Shown here piece by piece: positions 8,480 through 16,864 of a stretch of DNA of 64,000 nucleotides. Under the pieces are notes generated by a model. It was given only the letters and a program-made list of their open reading frames with translations. It was not told the origin of the DNA and did no database searches. The position numbers were made by a program, and so were the translations under genes. The DNA comes from Ga0077527 sp964486865 (GTDB lineage Bacteria > Pseudomonadota > Gammaproteobacteria > Burkholderiales > SG8-41): the NCBI GenBank assembly GCA_964486865.1, contig CAZAOZ010000009.1, positions 12,369 through 76,368 of the forward strand. Reading direction: 5' to 3'. Position 1 is the stretch's first letter. Each line of letters starts with the position of its first letter.

Positions 8480-9457
8480 ATGAAAAAAATTTCGATCGCC
8501 CATTCCTGCGCCGTGCTGTGCCTGCTGGCCCCGGTCGCGACACCCGCCATTGCGCAAACCGCCTACCCCGAACGCCCGGTACGCCTGATCGTGCCCTTTG
8601 CCGCCGGCAGCGCGACCGACTCCTCGGCGCGCATCTTCAGCGTGCAGATGGCCAGCCAGATCGGGCAGCAGATCATCGTCGACAACCGCGCGGGCGCGGG
8701 CGGTGCAATCGGCATGCAGGCGCTGGTCAAGGCCGCGCCCGACGGCTACACCATTGCCTATGCCGGTGCCGGCCCGCTGGCCATCAACCGCAGCATGACG
8801 TCCAACCTGCCGTACGACGTCGAGAAGGAAGTCCAGGCCATCTCGCAGGCGATCACCTCGCCACTGTTGCTGGCCGTCTCGCCGACTTTGCCGGTCAAAA
8901 ACGTCAAGGAAATGATCGCGCTGGCCAAAGTGCGTCCCAACCAGATGTCCTTCGGCTCGGCCGGCACCGGCACGGTCGGTCATCTGGCTGGAGAGTATTT
9001 CAAGAGCCTGAGCAAGACCGACATCCTGCATGTGCCCTACAAGGGCGGCGCGCAGGCGACAGTCGACGTCATGTCGGGTTTTGTGCAGTTTCTTTTTGAC
9101 CCGACCAGCAGCCTTGCCCCGCACGTCACCAGCGGCCGCCTGCGCGGCCTTGCCGTGACCGGAACCAAGCGCATCAAGGCATTCCCCAACCTGCCGACCG
9201 TGGCCGAATCCGGATTGCCCGGCTACGAAGTCACAACCTGGGGTGGCATCATCGGTCCGTCGGGCATGCCCAGGAACATCGTTACCCGCCTCAGCGAAGA
9301 GGTGCAGAAGGCAGCCAAGTCGGCCACGGTCATCGAACGTTATGCCGTGCTGGGATCCGACCCGCTCGGCACGACGCCCGAGCAGTTCACCGAATTCATC
9401 CGCAAGGAATACCTGAAGTGGGCTGAGGTCATCAAGCGCGCGGGGCTGAAGCAATAG
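8480..9457 (+). CDS. Bug/TctC-family substrate-binding protein
   Basis: A 325-residue receptor with signal peptide (residues 1-25, ending PAIAQ). Mature landmarks are RLIVPFAAGSATD, IIVDNRAGAGGAIG, PDGYTIAYAG and LHVPYKGGAQAT. AGS replaces the usual AGG after the first strand. The ATG at 8480 is the natural start. It is convergent with the M14 hydrolase at 9503, with 45 bases between them. Confidence 0.94.
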   Translation: MKKISIAHSCAVLCLLAPVATPAIAQTAYPERPVRLIVPFAAGSATDSSARIFSVQMASQIGQQIIVDNRAGAGGAIGMQALVKAAPDGYTIAYAGAGPLAINRSMTSNLPYDVEKEVQAISQAITSPLLLAVSPTLPVKNVKEMIALAKVRPNQMSFGSAGTGTVGHLAGEYFKSLSKTDILHVPYKGGAQATVDVMSGFVQFLFDPTSSLAPHVTSGRLRGLAVTGTKRIKAFPNLPTVAESGLPGYEVTTWGGIIGPSGMPRNIVTRLSEEVQKAAKSATVIERYAVLGSDPLGTTPEQFTEFIRKEYLKWAEVIKRAGLKQ

Positions 9458-9502
9458 CAGCGCGAAGTCTGGCAGGGCGGCCGCCTGCCGCAGGCCGCAG
9501 TG

Positions 9503-10462
9503 TCAGTGGCTGGAAACAAAACGGCCCATGCGCACCGCGGTCTGCCCGCGATAGAGCCGTTTCGAGGGCATTACCAGCACGCAGTGGTCGTACGGCGTGC
9601 GCACCTCGCGTTCGCCGTCCCAGCCGATCAGCGTGCCAGCCTGCACGACGACTTCCAGCCCGGTGAACGGGCGCGCAAAACGGAACACTTCGGATGTAAT
9701 GGTGACCGGATGCGTGACCTCGACCGTTTTTTGCGCGAGCGGCGCGTCGGCGAAACGAAACGGACCTCGTTCGGGATCGATGATGCCGAAGCGCGCGAGA
9801 AAACGCAGAGTCGTCTCGCGCGCAACCCCTACGGTGCGCCGGGCCCAGTGCTGGCCGCATTCCACCAGCAGCGCGTTTTTCGGACTCGCGGGGTCACCGA
9901 AGGCGGCGTAATCACGCATGCGCCTGCCGGCTGCGTGCCCGGCATCGCAGACCGCCAGCGCCGGATAGCCGATTTCACCGGCAAGGATGCGTCCCTTGGC
10001 CAGCGGTCCGGCGAGCAGCAGTGGTTCCGACGGGTGCTGCATCGAATGGATGTCGAGCAGCAGGTCGGCGCTGCCGACCAGCGAGCGGATGATGCGCGCG
10101 CGGCGCAGGTCGACGCTGTCGCGCGGGCCGTCGAGCACCTCGGCGGTCCACACCCGGTTGAAGTCCTCCTCGACCCAGCGCGAGGCTTCGGGCTGCGCCA
10201 CGTCGAAGCGTTCGAATGCGGCGATATTGCAGAACACCAGCGTCAGTTTGCCGCACAGCGGGCGGATGTCGCCGCGGAACAGTTCATCGAGGATGATCGC
10301 GCCGCAGATTTCGTTTCCGTGGGCCAGCGCGGTGATCATCACATGGGGCCCCGGCTTGCCGCTGTCGAGGGTGGTGGCGTATTCGATGCCGGTGTTGCCC
10401 TTGCGATAGGGGCTGATGTCCGGCGGGGTGATTTCCACGGTATAGGCGTAGGGGTCAGTCAT
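9503..10462 (-). CDS. Succinylglutamate desuccinylase/aspartoacylase-family (M14-like) hydrolase
   Basis: A 319-residue zinc-dependent deacylase of the AstE/AspA type. The zinc-binding pair is visible as HGNE (in ITALAHGNEICGA) with the later His in LLLDIHSMQ. FDVAQPEASRWVEEDFNRVW matches the substrate-arginine region of this family, and ALLVECGQH supplies the catalytic Glu region. The open frame extends 55 codons upstream, but MTDPYAYTVE at 10462 is the sensible start. No strong ribosome site is seen. The acyl-amino acid cleaved is unknown. Confidence 0.8.
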   Translation of the reverse strand: MTDPYAYTVEITPPDISPYRKGNTGIEYATTLDSGKPGPHVMITALAHGNEICGAIILDELFRGDIRPLCGKLTLVFCNIAAFERFDVAQPEASRWVEEDFNRVWTAEVLDGPRDSVDLRRARIIRSLVGSADLLLDIHSMQHPSEPLLLAGPLAKGRILAGEIGYPALAVCDAGHAAGRRMRDYAAFGDPASPKNALLVECGQHWARRTVGVARETTLRFLARFGIIDPERGPFRFADAPLAQKTVEVTHPVTITSEVFRFARPFTGLEVVVQAGTLIGWDGEREVRTPYDHCVLVMPSKRLYRGQTAVRMGRFVSSH

Positions 10463-10630
10463 TGTGCGGGCGGCGTAAAGAGGTGGGTAAACGTGAATCG
10501 GTCGGTGTTCCGAGTGTAGCCCAGTCCGGAGCGCATCGCCCGGGCCATCGGCAACACCGGTGCCGAACATACAGCGCCGATGACACCAAGAGCCAGAGTC
10601 AGCATTGTTTTGCGTGCGCTGCGGCACTGT

Positions 10631-11029
10631 CTAATCGCAGCCACATGACGCGCCGGCCGCATCGCTCGCCGCACCGCCTTCCGTCGGGTGGCCGTCCCTT
10701 TTCCACCAGTCCAGGCCGCCCATGAGTTCTTTGACCCGGAAGCCCAGCTTGGTCATGTTCATGGCGCCTTTGGTCGATGCGTTGCAGCCGATGCCGTCGC
10801 AGTAGGTCACCACCAGCGCGGTCCGGTCGAGGTTTTTGGTCGTTTCCCCGTTCATTGTTCTGTGCGGAATATTGAGCGCTCCCGGAATGTGTTCCTTCCG
10901 ATAGGCCTCGGGTGAGCGCGCATCAATGATCAGGACTTTGTCTCCGGATTCCAGCGCGACTTTCAGATCCCACGAGTCGGTCTCGAAGGCCAGTTTGTTC
11001 GCGTAGTGGCTCAGTTGCTGTTCGTCCAT
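10631..11029 (-). CDS. Rhodanese-like domain protein
   Basis: A 132-residue single-domain rhodanese. VLIIDARSPEAYRKEHIPGALNIPH gives the N-terminal CH2-like motif, and VTYCDGIGCNASTKGA holds the active-site cysteine loop. The C-terminus ends SCGCD, a small cysteine cluster that might bind metal or carry sulfur. The likely role is sulfur transfer in the cytoplasm. The ATG has GGAGG nine bases upstream. The upstream gap of 281 bases to 11310 shows no gene. Confidence 0.88.
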   Translation of the reverse strand: MDEQQLSHYANKLAFETDSWDLKVALESGDKVLIIDARSPEAYRKEHIPGALNIPHRTMNGETTKNLDRTALVVTYCDGIGCNASTKGAMNMTKLGFRVKELMGGLDWWKRDGHPTEGGAASDAAGASCGCD

Positions 11030-11310
11030 GATGGCATGCCTCCAATAACTGTCGCATCGCTTGACGCTGCTGCAAGTGCCGTGACGCCGTGACGGGCTGC
11101 GCTGCAGGATCCGGTTTCAATTCCCGCAGTGTATTTGTTTCCAGCCTGTATTCAAGCGACCGGGGATACGCAGCGGGTTCGGCTCCCTGCGTGTGGCGCC
11201 GGCCGGTTTCAATTGCACCCCTCATGCCGAATTGCTAAGATAAACCCGACAATAAAAAGAACAAAAACCATCGCAACGGTCGCATCATGCCCGCCTACAG
11301 GAGGAATGCC

Positions 11311-12255
11311 ATGAAAAATCTGCTCGCAGCAATCATCGTCTTTGGGTTGTTTCCGGCCATCGGTCTTGCCGCCGGCTATCCCGAACGCCCCGTCAAGGTA
11401 GTCGTGCCCTGGGCGGCGGGCGGTGATACCGACAACATTTTCCGGCCCTTCGCGCCGGCGCTGCAGAAACATCTCGGCCAGACCGTGGTGATCGCGAACG
11501 TCGGCGGCGCCTCGGGCACCAAGGGCGCCAAGGAAGCCAAGGATGCGCCGCCCGACGGCTACACCCTGTATGTGCCGCATGAGTACATCCACTCGACCTA
11601 TTACACCGGCGTGGCCGACGTCCAGTACAGCGATTTCGAGCCGATCTGCATGATTGCCTCGACGCCCTCGGTGCTGACCGCCTCGCCGAAGACGCCGTGG
11701 AAAGACGCGAAAGGGCTGATCGCCGATGCCAAGGCGAGACCCGGGCAGATCACCGTCGGCGCGACGCTGGCCTCGACCAGCCATTTTTTCCCGGCGCTGA
11801 TCGAAAAGGCCGCCGGCATCAAGTTCAAGTACGTCTCGTATGAAGGCCTCGCCCCGCGCATGAACGCCATACTCGGCGGCCATACCGACCTCACCGACTC
11901 CAACCTGACGCAGAAGGGCAAGGTCGAAGCCGGCCAGCTCAAGTTCCTCGCGATTGCCACGGAAAAACGGCACCCGGAAATGCCGAGCGTGCCTACGCTG
12001 AAGGAGCTAGGCATCAATGTGGTGTACGACGTCAACCGCGGCCTGATGGCGCCCAAGGGCACCCCCGCAGCCGTGCTGGCCAAGCTGGAGTCTTCATGCG
12101 CGCAAGCCGTCAAGGAACCGGCTTTCGCGGAGGCGATGAAGCTGCAGGGCACCGCAGTGCGCTACCTCGACCGCAAGGCTTACGCGGCGTGGCTGAAACA
12201 GACGGACGACGAAAACCGGAATATCTCCAAAGACCTGGGACTGCTCAAGCGCTAG
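11311..12255 (+). CDS. tctC: TctC: receptor of a complete tripartite tricarboxylate transporter
   Basis: A 314-residue receptor, start at 11311 because AGGAGG lies 7 bases upstream and a signal peptide begins there (MKNLLAAIIVFGLFPAIGLA). It diverges from the other Bug proteins: the loop reads IANVGGASGTKGA and the middle carries YVPHEYIHSTYYTG, pointing to a different ligand. It is the only receptor in the window directly followed by tctB and tctA (9 and 492 bases downstream), so its transport partners are known. Confidence 0.95.
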   Translation: MKNLLAAIIVFGLFPAIGLAAGYPERPVKVVVPWAAGGDTDNIFRPFAPALQKHLGQTVVIANVGGASGTKGAKEAKDAPPDGYTLYVPHEYIHSTYYTGVADVQYSDFEPICMIASTPSVLTASPKTPWKDAKGLIADAKARPGQITVGATLASTSHFFPALIEKAAGIKFKYVSYEGLAPRMNAILGGHTDLTDSNLTQKGKVEAGQLKFLAIATEKRHPEMPSVPTLKELGINVVYDVNRGLMAPKGTPAAVLAKLESSCAQAVKEPAFAEAMKLQGTAVRYLDRKAYAAWLKQTDDENRNISKDLGLLKR

Positions 12256-12264
12256 CCGACGTTG

Positions 12265-12735
12265 ATGGGACGTGACGGGATCGCCGGGCTTGTTTGTCTC
12301 GTCACGAGCCTGGGACTGCTGGCGGGAACCATCGGCCTGCCGGGCCCCAGTCTTCTGGTCCCGGTGGGCCCGGCGTTTTATCCGCGCATCGTGCTGGGCA
12401 TTACGGCCGTATTGTCCGCGGTGCTGGTCGTTACCGACGTCATCGGACATGTTGCCCGGCCGGCAAAGCCCGCCGGCGTGCCCGACAATTACCGCCTGGT
12501 CCTGATCACCTTCGCCATTGTCGGTATCTACATTGCGCTGCTGCCCCATCTGGGGTTTCGCATCGCGACTTTCGCATTCGTGTCGGTATTGCAGGTTGCG
12601 CTGGAGCCGCCGCGCAACGGCAAAGGCTGGCTGCGGGTGGTGATCGTCGCCCTGGTCACCACGCTCGCCACTTACCTGGTATTCGAGCGCTATCTTTCGG
12701 TACTGTTGCCGCGCGGGCGCTGGACTGATTTCTGA
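12265..12735 (+). CDS. tctB: TctB: small membrane subunit of tripartite tricarboxylate transporter
   Basis: A 156-residue protein with four hydrophobic segments (about residues 5-25, 38-58, 75-93, 115-140), as expected for TctB. GPAFYPRIVLG is the family's conserved N-terminal motif. It starts 9 bases after the tctC stop and ends 12 bases before tctA, a tight operon. ATG at 12265 is used; a TTG directly before it is possible. Confidence 0.92.
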   Translation: MGRDGIAGLVCLVTSLGLLAGTIGLPGPSLLVPVGPAFYPRIVLGITAVLSAVLVVTDVIGHVARPAKPAGVPDNYRLVLITFAIVGIYIALLPHLGFRIATFAFVSVLQVALEPPRNGKGWLRVVIVALVTTLATYLVFERYLSVLLPRGRWTDF

Positions 12736-12747
12736 GCCGCGGAACCC

Positions 12748-14274
12748 ATGTACGAATTACTGCTGTCGGGCATCAACAACATACTCCAGGTTCAGTACCT
12801 GCTGCCGCTGTTTCTCGGCACATTGATCGGTGTCATCGGCGGCGCTCTTCCCGGCGTCACCATCGCGATGACCATCATTGTCGTGCTGCCCTTCACCTTC
12901 GGACTGGATCCGCTGCAGGGGCTGGCTGCGATGACCGGCGTTTATGTCGGCGGTTCGGCGGGCGGGCTGATCACCGCCTGTCTGCTCGGCATCCCGGGCA
13001 CGCCCTCGGCCATAGCGACCACCTTCGACGGTTTTCCGATGGCGCGCAAAGGCGAACCCGGCAGAGCCATATGGCTCGGCATCTGGGCCTCGTTCTTCGG
13101 CGGATTGCTGGGCGGCGCGTTCCTGATCGGGGCGACCGGACCGCTCGCGGCAATCGCGCTGGAGTTCGGTCCCTGGGAATTTTTTGCGCTGTTTGTCTTT
13201 GCGCTGTCGATGGTGGCCGGCCTCACCGGCACTTCGATCGCCAAGGGCCTGCTGTCCGGCGCGCTCGGCCTGGTCGTGACCATCATGGGCAGCGATCCGG
13301 TAATGGGCGCGCCGCGATTGACTCTGGGCATTGGTTTCCTGGAAGGGGGCATCAACTTCCTGCCCGTGCTGATCGGCGTATTTGCCTTCTCCCAGATCAT
13401 GTCCGACATCGAAAAAATGGGCAAAGCGCATCAGGGGCGTGCGGCAGGCTCCGTCCCCAGGCTGGCCGTGTCCCATCTCAAAGTCATCGGCGAGATTTTT
13501 GCGCGGCCGTTCCTGCTGCTGTGGACATCCTTCATCGGCGTGCTGATCGGCGTGCTGCCCGCGATCGGCGGCAGCGCCGCCAGCATGCTGGCCTACGACC
13601 AGGCCAAGAAATTTTCACGGCACCCCGAGCGCTTCGGCACCGGCATACCGGAAGGCATCATCGCCTCCGAGTCCTCCAACAATGCCAATGTTGGCGGCTC
13701 GCTGGTCACCATCATGGCGTTCGGCATCCCGGGGGACATCGTCACCGCCGTGATGCTGGGCGCGATGACCATACACGGCATACAGTCCGGCCCGCTGTTC
13801 ATCTCCCAGCAGTCCAAGCTGGCCTACGGCATTTTTGCCGCTTACATCGTGGCCCATTTCCTGATGGTGATCATCATCGCGCTGAGCGCGCGATCCATGC
13901 TGCGCCTGACCACGGTGCCGAAATCCGTGCTGATTCCCGTCGTGCTGGTGCTGAGCGTGGTCGGCGCCTATGCGCTCAACAATACGATGGCCAATGTCCA
14001 TGTGCTGCTGGTCTTCGGCATCATCGGCTACGCGCTGGTGAAATTCGGATTTCCGCTGGCGCCCCTGATCCTGGGCGTGATCCTCGGCGACCAGATTGAA
14101 ATCAACCTGATCCGTTCCATCATGACGGATGAGAATTTGTGGCTGTTCCTGACCCGGCCGATCTCCGGCGGACTGCTCGCGCTGTCGGTCGCTTCGGTCG
14201 TGTTCGCGTTGTGGCAGCACCGGCGCCATCACCAACGCAACCCGCCATCCGCCGCAGACAACGCCGATTTCTAG
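12748..14274 (+). CDS. tctA: TctA: large membrane subunit of tripartite tricarboxylate transporter
   Basis: A 508-residue polytopic permease with about a dozen membrane segments. The family signature is present twice as an inverted-repeat design: GALPGVTIAMTI with LLGIPGTPSAIATTFDG in the first half, and GVLPAIGGSAAS with ESSNNANVGGSLVTIMAFGIPGD in the second. The full length equals that of the family. With TctB and TctC it should drive Na+- or H+-coupled uptake of a carboxylate. Confidence 0.96.
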   Translation: MYELLLSGINNILQVQYLLPLFLGTLIGVIGGALPGVTIAMTIIVVLPFTFGLDPLQGLAAMTGVYVGGSAGGLITACLLGIPGTPSAIATTFDGFPMARKGEPGRAIWLGIWASFFGGLLGGAFLIGATGPLAAIALEFGPWEFFALFVFALSMVAGLTGTSIAKGLLSGALGLVVTIMGSDPVMGAPRLTLGIGFLEGGINFLPVLIGVFAFSQIMSDIEKMGKAHQGRAAGSVPRLAVSHLKVIGEIFARPFLLLWTSFIGVLIGVLPAIGGSAASMLAYDQAKKFSRHPERFGTGIPEGIIASESSNNANVGGSLVTIMAFGIPGDIVTAVMLGAMTIHGIQSGPLFISQQSKLAYGIFAAYIVAHFLMVIIIALSARSMLRLTTVPKSVLIPVVLVLSVVGAYALNNTMANVHVLLVFGIIGYALVKFGFPLAPLILGVILGDQIEINLIRSIMTDENLWLFLTRPISGGLLALSVASVVFALWQHRRHHQRNPPSAADNADF

Positions 14275-14321
14275 ACCGACTTCCGGATTTCCTGAATCAC
14301 TGTAATGACGGAGTATTTCCC

Positions 14322-15137
14322 ATGCGCGTAGGCATCATCGGCGGCGGCACCATCGCCCGTTTGTTCATCGAGCACATCAGGCGCGGCGACCTGGGTGACG
14401 CCGAAGTGGTGGCGATCGCCGGGCGCAGCGCGCAGTCGCGCGGCAAGCCGCTGGCTGAAGAAAATGGCATCGCCTTCGTCACCGGCATGGCCGGCCTGCT
14501 CGGGGCGCGTCCCGACGTGGTGGTGGAGGCCGCGTCGCACGAGGCGGTGCGCGAGTACGGCCCGCCGCTGCTGGAACAAGGCGTTGCCTTCATCGTGCTG
14601 TCGTGCGGCGCGATGGGGGATGATGCGTTGCGCGCAAAGCTGGAAGCCGCAGCGCAGAAGAGCGGGGCGCTGCTCTACGTGCCCTCGGGCGGCATCGGCG
14701 GCCTCGATGCGCTGAAGGCGGCGTGCATCGCCGGGGTCGATGAGGTGAGCATCACCGTCACCAAGCCGGCGGCGGCCTGGAAAGGCATCGCCTATGTCGA
14801 GCAACTCGGCATCGACCTCGCCGGCCTGCGCGCCCCCTGCGTGCTGTTCGAGGGCAGCGCGCGCGAGGGCGTGCCGCACTTTCCCGCGAACGTCAACATC
14901 GCCGCCGTGCTGTCCATGGCCGGCATCGGCTTCGACCGCACCCGGCTGAAAGTGGTGGCCGATCCCGCGCTGAAGTACAACACGCATTTCATCGACATCA
15001 GGGGCAAGACCGGCAACATCAGCATCAAGCTGGAGAACGTGCCCGCCCCCGAAAACCCCAAGACGGCGTGGCTGGCCTGCTACAGCGCGCTCGCCGCGCT
15101 CAAGCTGGCGAAATCGCCGGTGCGCTACGGAACCTGA
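14322..15137 (+). CDS. nadX: Aspartate dehydrogenase-like protein (NadX/DUF108 family)
   Basis: A 271-residue NAD(P)-dependent dehydrogenase. The nucleotide-binding MRVGIIGGGTIARLFI is at the N-terminus. VVVEAASHEAVREYG, SCGAMGDD, PSGGIGGLDAL and the active-site region NVNIAAVLSMAGIGFD...NTHFIDI follow; all are typical of L-aspartate dehydrogenase. The start at 14322 gives the normal length; an open frame upstream overlaps tctA. It lies 47 bases after tctA and 3 bases before the RraA-like gene, so it is probably in the transporter operon. The real substrate might be another amino or imino acid. Confidence 0.85.
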   Translation: MRVGIIGGGTIARLFIEHIRRGDLGDAEVVAIAGRSAQSRGKPLAEENGIAFVTGMAGLLGARPDVVVEAASHEAVREYGPPLLEQGVAFIVLSCGAMGDDALRAKLEAAAQKSGALLYVPSGGIGGLDALKAACIAGVDEVSITVTKPAAAWKGIAYVEQLGIDLAGLRAPCVLFEGSAREGVPHFPANVNIAAVLSMAGIGFDRTRLKVVADPALKYNTHFIDIRGKTGNISIKLENVPAPENPKTAWLACYSALAALKLAKSPVRYGT

Positions 15138-15140
15138 ACC

Positions 15141-15833
15141 ATGGCCGAGTCATTCAATCCTTCCTCATCATCCGCGGAGGCGCTGCGCCAGCGTTATCTG
15201 AAAATCGATACCGCGACCGTCGCTGATGTGCTCGACGTCATGGGACATCCCGATTACGGGCTGGCGCCGGAGTTCACGGCGTATCCCGCCGGCGCCGGCA
15301 GGATGGGGGGCTGGGCGTACACCATCGACGGCGAGATGCGCCCGTACGCGGGCGGCGGCGATCCCGACAAGATGAAGGCGCTGGACGGACTGCGCCCGGG
15401 CGAGATCAGCGTCTGGGGCGGCGAGGGCGAGGGCGTGTGCTTTTTCGGCGAACTCATCGCGCTGGGCATGAAAATGCGCGGCTGCGCCGGCGCGCTGATC
15501 GACGGCGGCATACGGGACATCCACTGGATCGCCAAACAGGGTTTTCCGGTCTATGCGCGGTACCGCACGCCGGTGCAATCGATCGGCCGCTGGAAGGTCA
15601 CTGCGTGGCAGACGCCGGTCAGCCTGCCGGGGGCCACCGTGAAGCGCGTCGTAGTGCATCCCGGCGATTTCATACTGGCCGATATCGATGGTGCGATTGT
15701 TGTACCCGCCGCACTCGCGGAAAGCGTGCTGGCCGAAGCCGAGCGCCTGACAGCGACGGAGGTCAGGATCCGTGCGGAACTGGATGGCGGTGCGACGCTG
15801 GAGCAGGTGCTGGCCAAGTACGGCCACGTCTGA
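15141..15833 (+). CDS. RraA-like aldolase (4-hydroxy-4-methyl-2-oxoglutarate aldolase family)
   Basis: A 230-residue member of the RraA/HMG-aldolase family (often mis-named dimethylmenaquinone methyltransferase). The phosphate/carboxylate-binding segment WGGEGEGVCFFGELIALGMKMRGCAGALIDGGIRDI includes the metal-ligand Asp region DGGIRD. HPGDFILADIDGAIVVP completes the fold. It cleaves or decarboxylates a 2-oxo acid. It is the last gene of the tctCBA-nadX unit, which suggests that the imported compound ends as a branched hydroxy-oxo acid; that is inference. Confidence 0.88.
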   Translation: MAESFNPSSSSAEALRQRYLKIDTATVADVLDVMGHPDYGLAPEFTAYPAGAGRMGGWAYTIDGEMRPYAGGGDPDKMKALDGLRPGEISVWGGEGEGVCFFGELIALGMKMRGCAGALIDGGIRDIHWIAKQGFPVYARYRTPVQSIGRWKVTAWQTPVSLPGATVKRVVVHPGDFILADIDGAIVVPAALAESVLAEAERLTATEVRIRAELDGGATLEQVLAKYGHV

Positions 15834-15906
15834 GCCTGCTGCCGGATCACTCCCCGACCTTTGACGCAAGGCTTGCCGGTAATGGCGTGCCGGCCTCGGC
15901 AAACGA

Positions 15907-15937
15907 CAAAATAATAAATAAAAACAAACAGTTACAG
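15907..15937 (+). repeat. AT-rich interspersed motif, copy 2
   Basis: It contains AAATAAAAACAAACAGTTAC in the 230-base gap between the RraA-like gene and a TA module. The remainder of this gap holds an AT-rich stretch near 15985-16025 that probably includes the TA promoter. Confidence 0.45.
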
Positions 15938-16065
15938 ATTAAAGGCGTCCGGCGCCATGTGCGCCATGCCGTGCTTGCCCGCACAAATAGTACTATTTAT
16001 AATGCGGTCAGCAGTACTTTTAAAAGTGTTCCACCAGGCTGTGCGACAGGGATGACGAAACCGAC

Positions 16066-16326
16066 ATGAACTCCATTTCAGCGAATGACCTGAAAACCAA
16101 GGGCGTCAGCGCGATCGAACGCGCGCTGGAAGATCAGCCCGAGGTATCACTGACGGTACGCGGCCAGGCCAAATTCGTGGTGATGAGCCGCGAACAGTAC
16201 GCACACCTGCGCGAATGCGAACTCGAAGCCGCGCTGGCCGAATCGAGGGCGGATCTGGACGCCGGCCGTTTTGTCAAAGAATCGGTCGAACAACATATCA
16301 AGCGCCTCGCCAAACTGGCGGTTTGA
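16066..16326 (+). CDS. Phd/YefM-family antitoxin
   Basis: An 86-residue antitoxin. ISANDLKTKGVSAIERALED at the N-terminus is the Phd/YefM DNA-binding fold, and VRGQAKFVVMSREQYAHLRE is the family signature. The acidic C-terminal half should wrap the toxin. The stop codon is followed directly by the toxin start codon. Confidence 0.88.
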   Translation: MNSISANDLKTKGVSAIERALEDQPEVSLTVRGQAKFVVMSREQYAHLRECELEAALAESRADLDAGRFVKESVEQHIKRLAKLAV

Positions 16327-16602
16327 ATGGCGTGGCAGCTCGTATTCACCGAGCAGTACAACCGCCGCGCCGCACGGTTTCTCAAGCGTCACCCGGACGC
16401 CGCCGGGCAATACGCCAAGACGCTCAAACTGCTGGAAGCCAATCCGCATCACCCTTCATTGCGGCTGCACGCCTTGAAGGGCAGATTGTCGGGACTGCAT
16501 GGCGTATCGATCAACCTGAGTTACCGCATCACCCTGGTGATGGTCGTCACCGAATCCGAAATCGTGCCGATTCATGTCGGCAGTCACGATGAGGTGTATT
16601 GA
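16327..16602 (+). CDS. RelE/ParE-family toxin
   Basis: A 91-residue toxin: FTEQYNRRAARFLKRHPDAAGQYA then LRLHALKGRLSGLHGVSINLSYRITL, the strand order of RelE/YafQ-like mRNA interferases, ending IVPIHVGSHDEVY. It starts immediately after the antitoxin stop, so the two are translationally coupled. Confidence 0.88.
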   Translation: MAWQLVFTEQYNRRAARFLKRHPDAAGQYAKTLKLLEANPHHPSLRLHALKGRLSGLHGVSINLSYRITLVMVVTESEIVPIHVGSHDEVY

Positions 16603-16658
16603 GGCGATGCGTTAAAAGGCCGGAGTTGCGGGAAGAATAAATCGACCTCGGAACCTTT

Positions 16659-16804
16659 AGAGTGCGTAACAAAATGAAAAATCCTCCCTCATCCCCACCC
16701 TTCCCCCGGAGGGGGAAGGGCTTGTCTTCCCTCTCCCTCCGGGAGAGGGATCGAGGGTGAGGGGATTTTGAGCCTCCATTGAAGCTCATTTTGTTACGCG
16801 CTCT
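16659..16804. mobile_element. MITE-like element with 19-bp terminal inverted repeats (family A)
   Basis: The ends AGAGTGCGTAACAAAATGA and TCATTTTGTTACGCGCTCT are inverted copies with one mismatch. The 146-base unit holds no gene, only GC-rich palindromes of the CTTCCCCC/GGGGGAAG and CCTCTCCC/GGGAGAGG kind. A diverged copy is at 42268-42412 and a lone end at 41262-41280. A non-autonomous element moved by a transposase elsewhere is the best reading. Confidence 0.8.
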
Positions 16805-16864
16805 TAGTTGTTTATACCCGCGGCCTGCGCCAGCGGGCAGGCGAACCGCCGGCGGTGATCCCGG

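Noticed and set aside
16675..16800. CRISPR-like appearance of repeated GC-rich palindromes
   Set aside because: Repeats are irregular, without equal spacers or cas genes; they belong to MITE and REP-like families.
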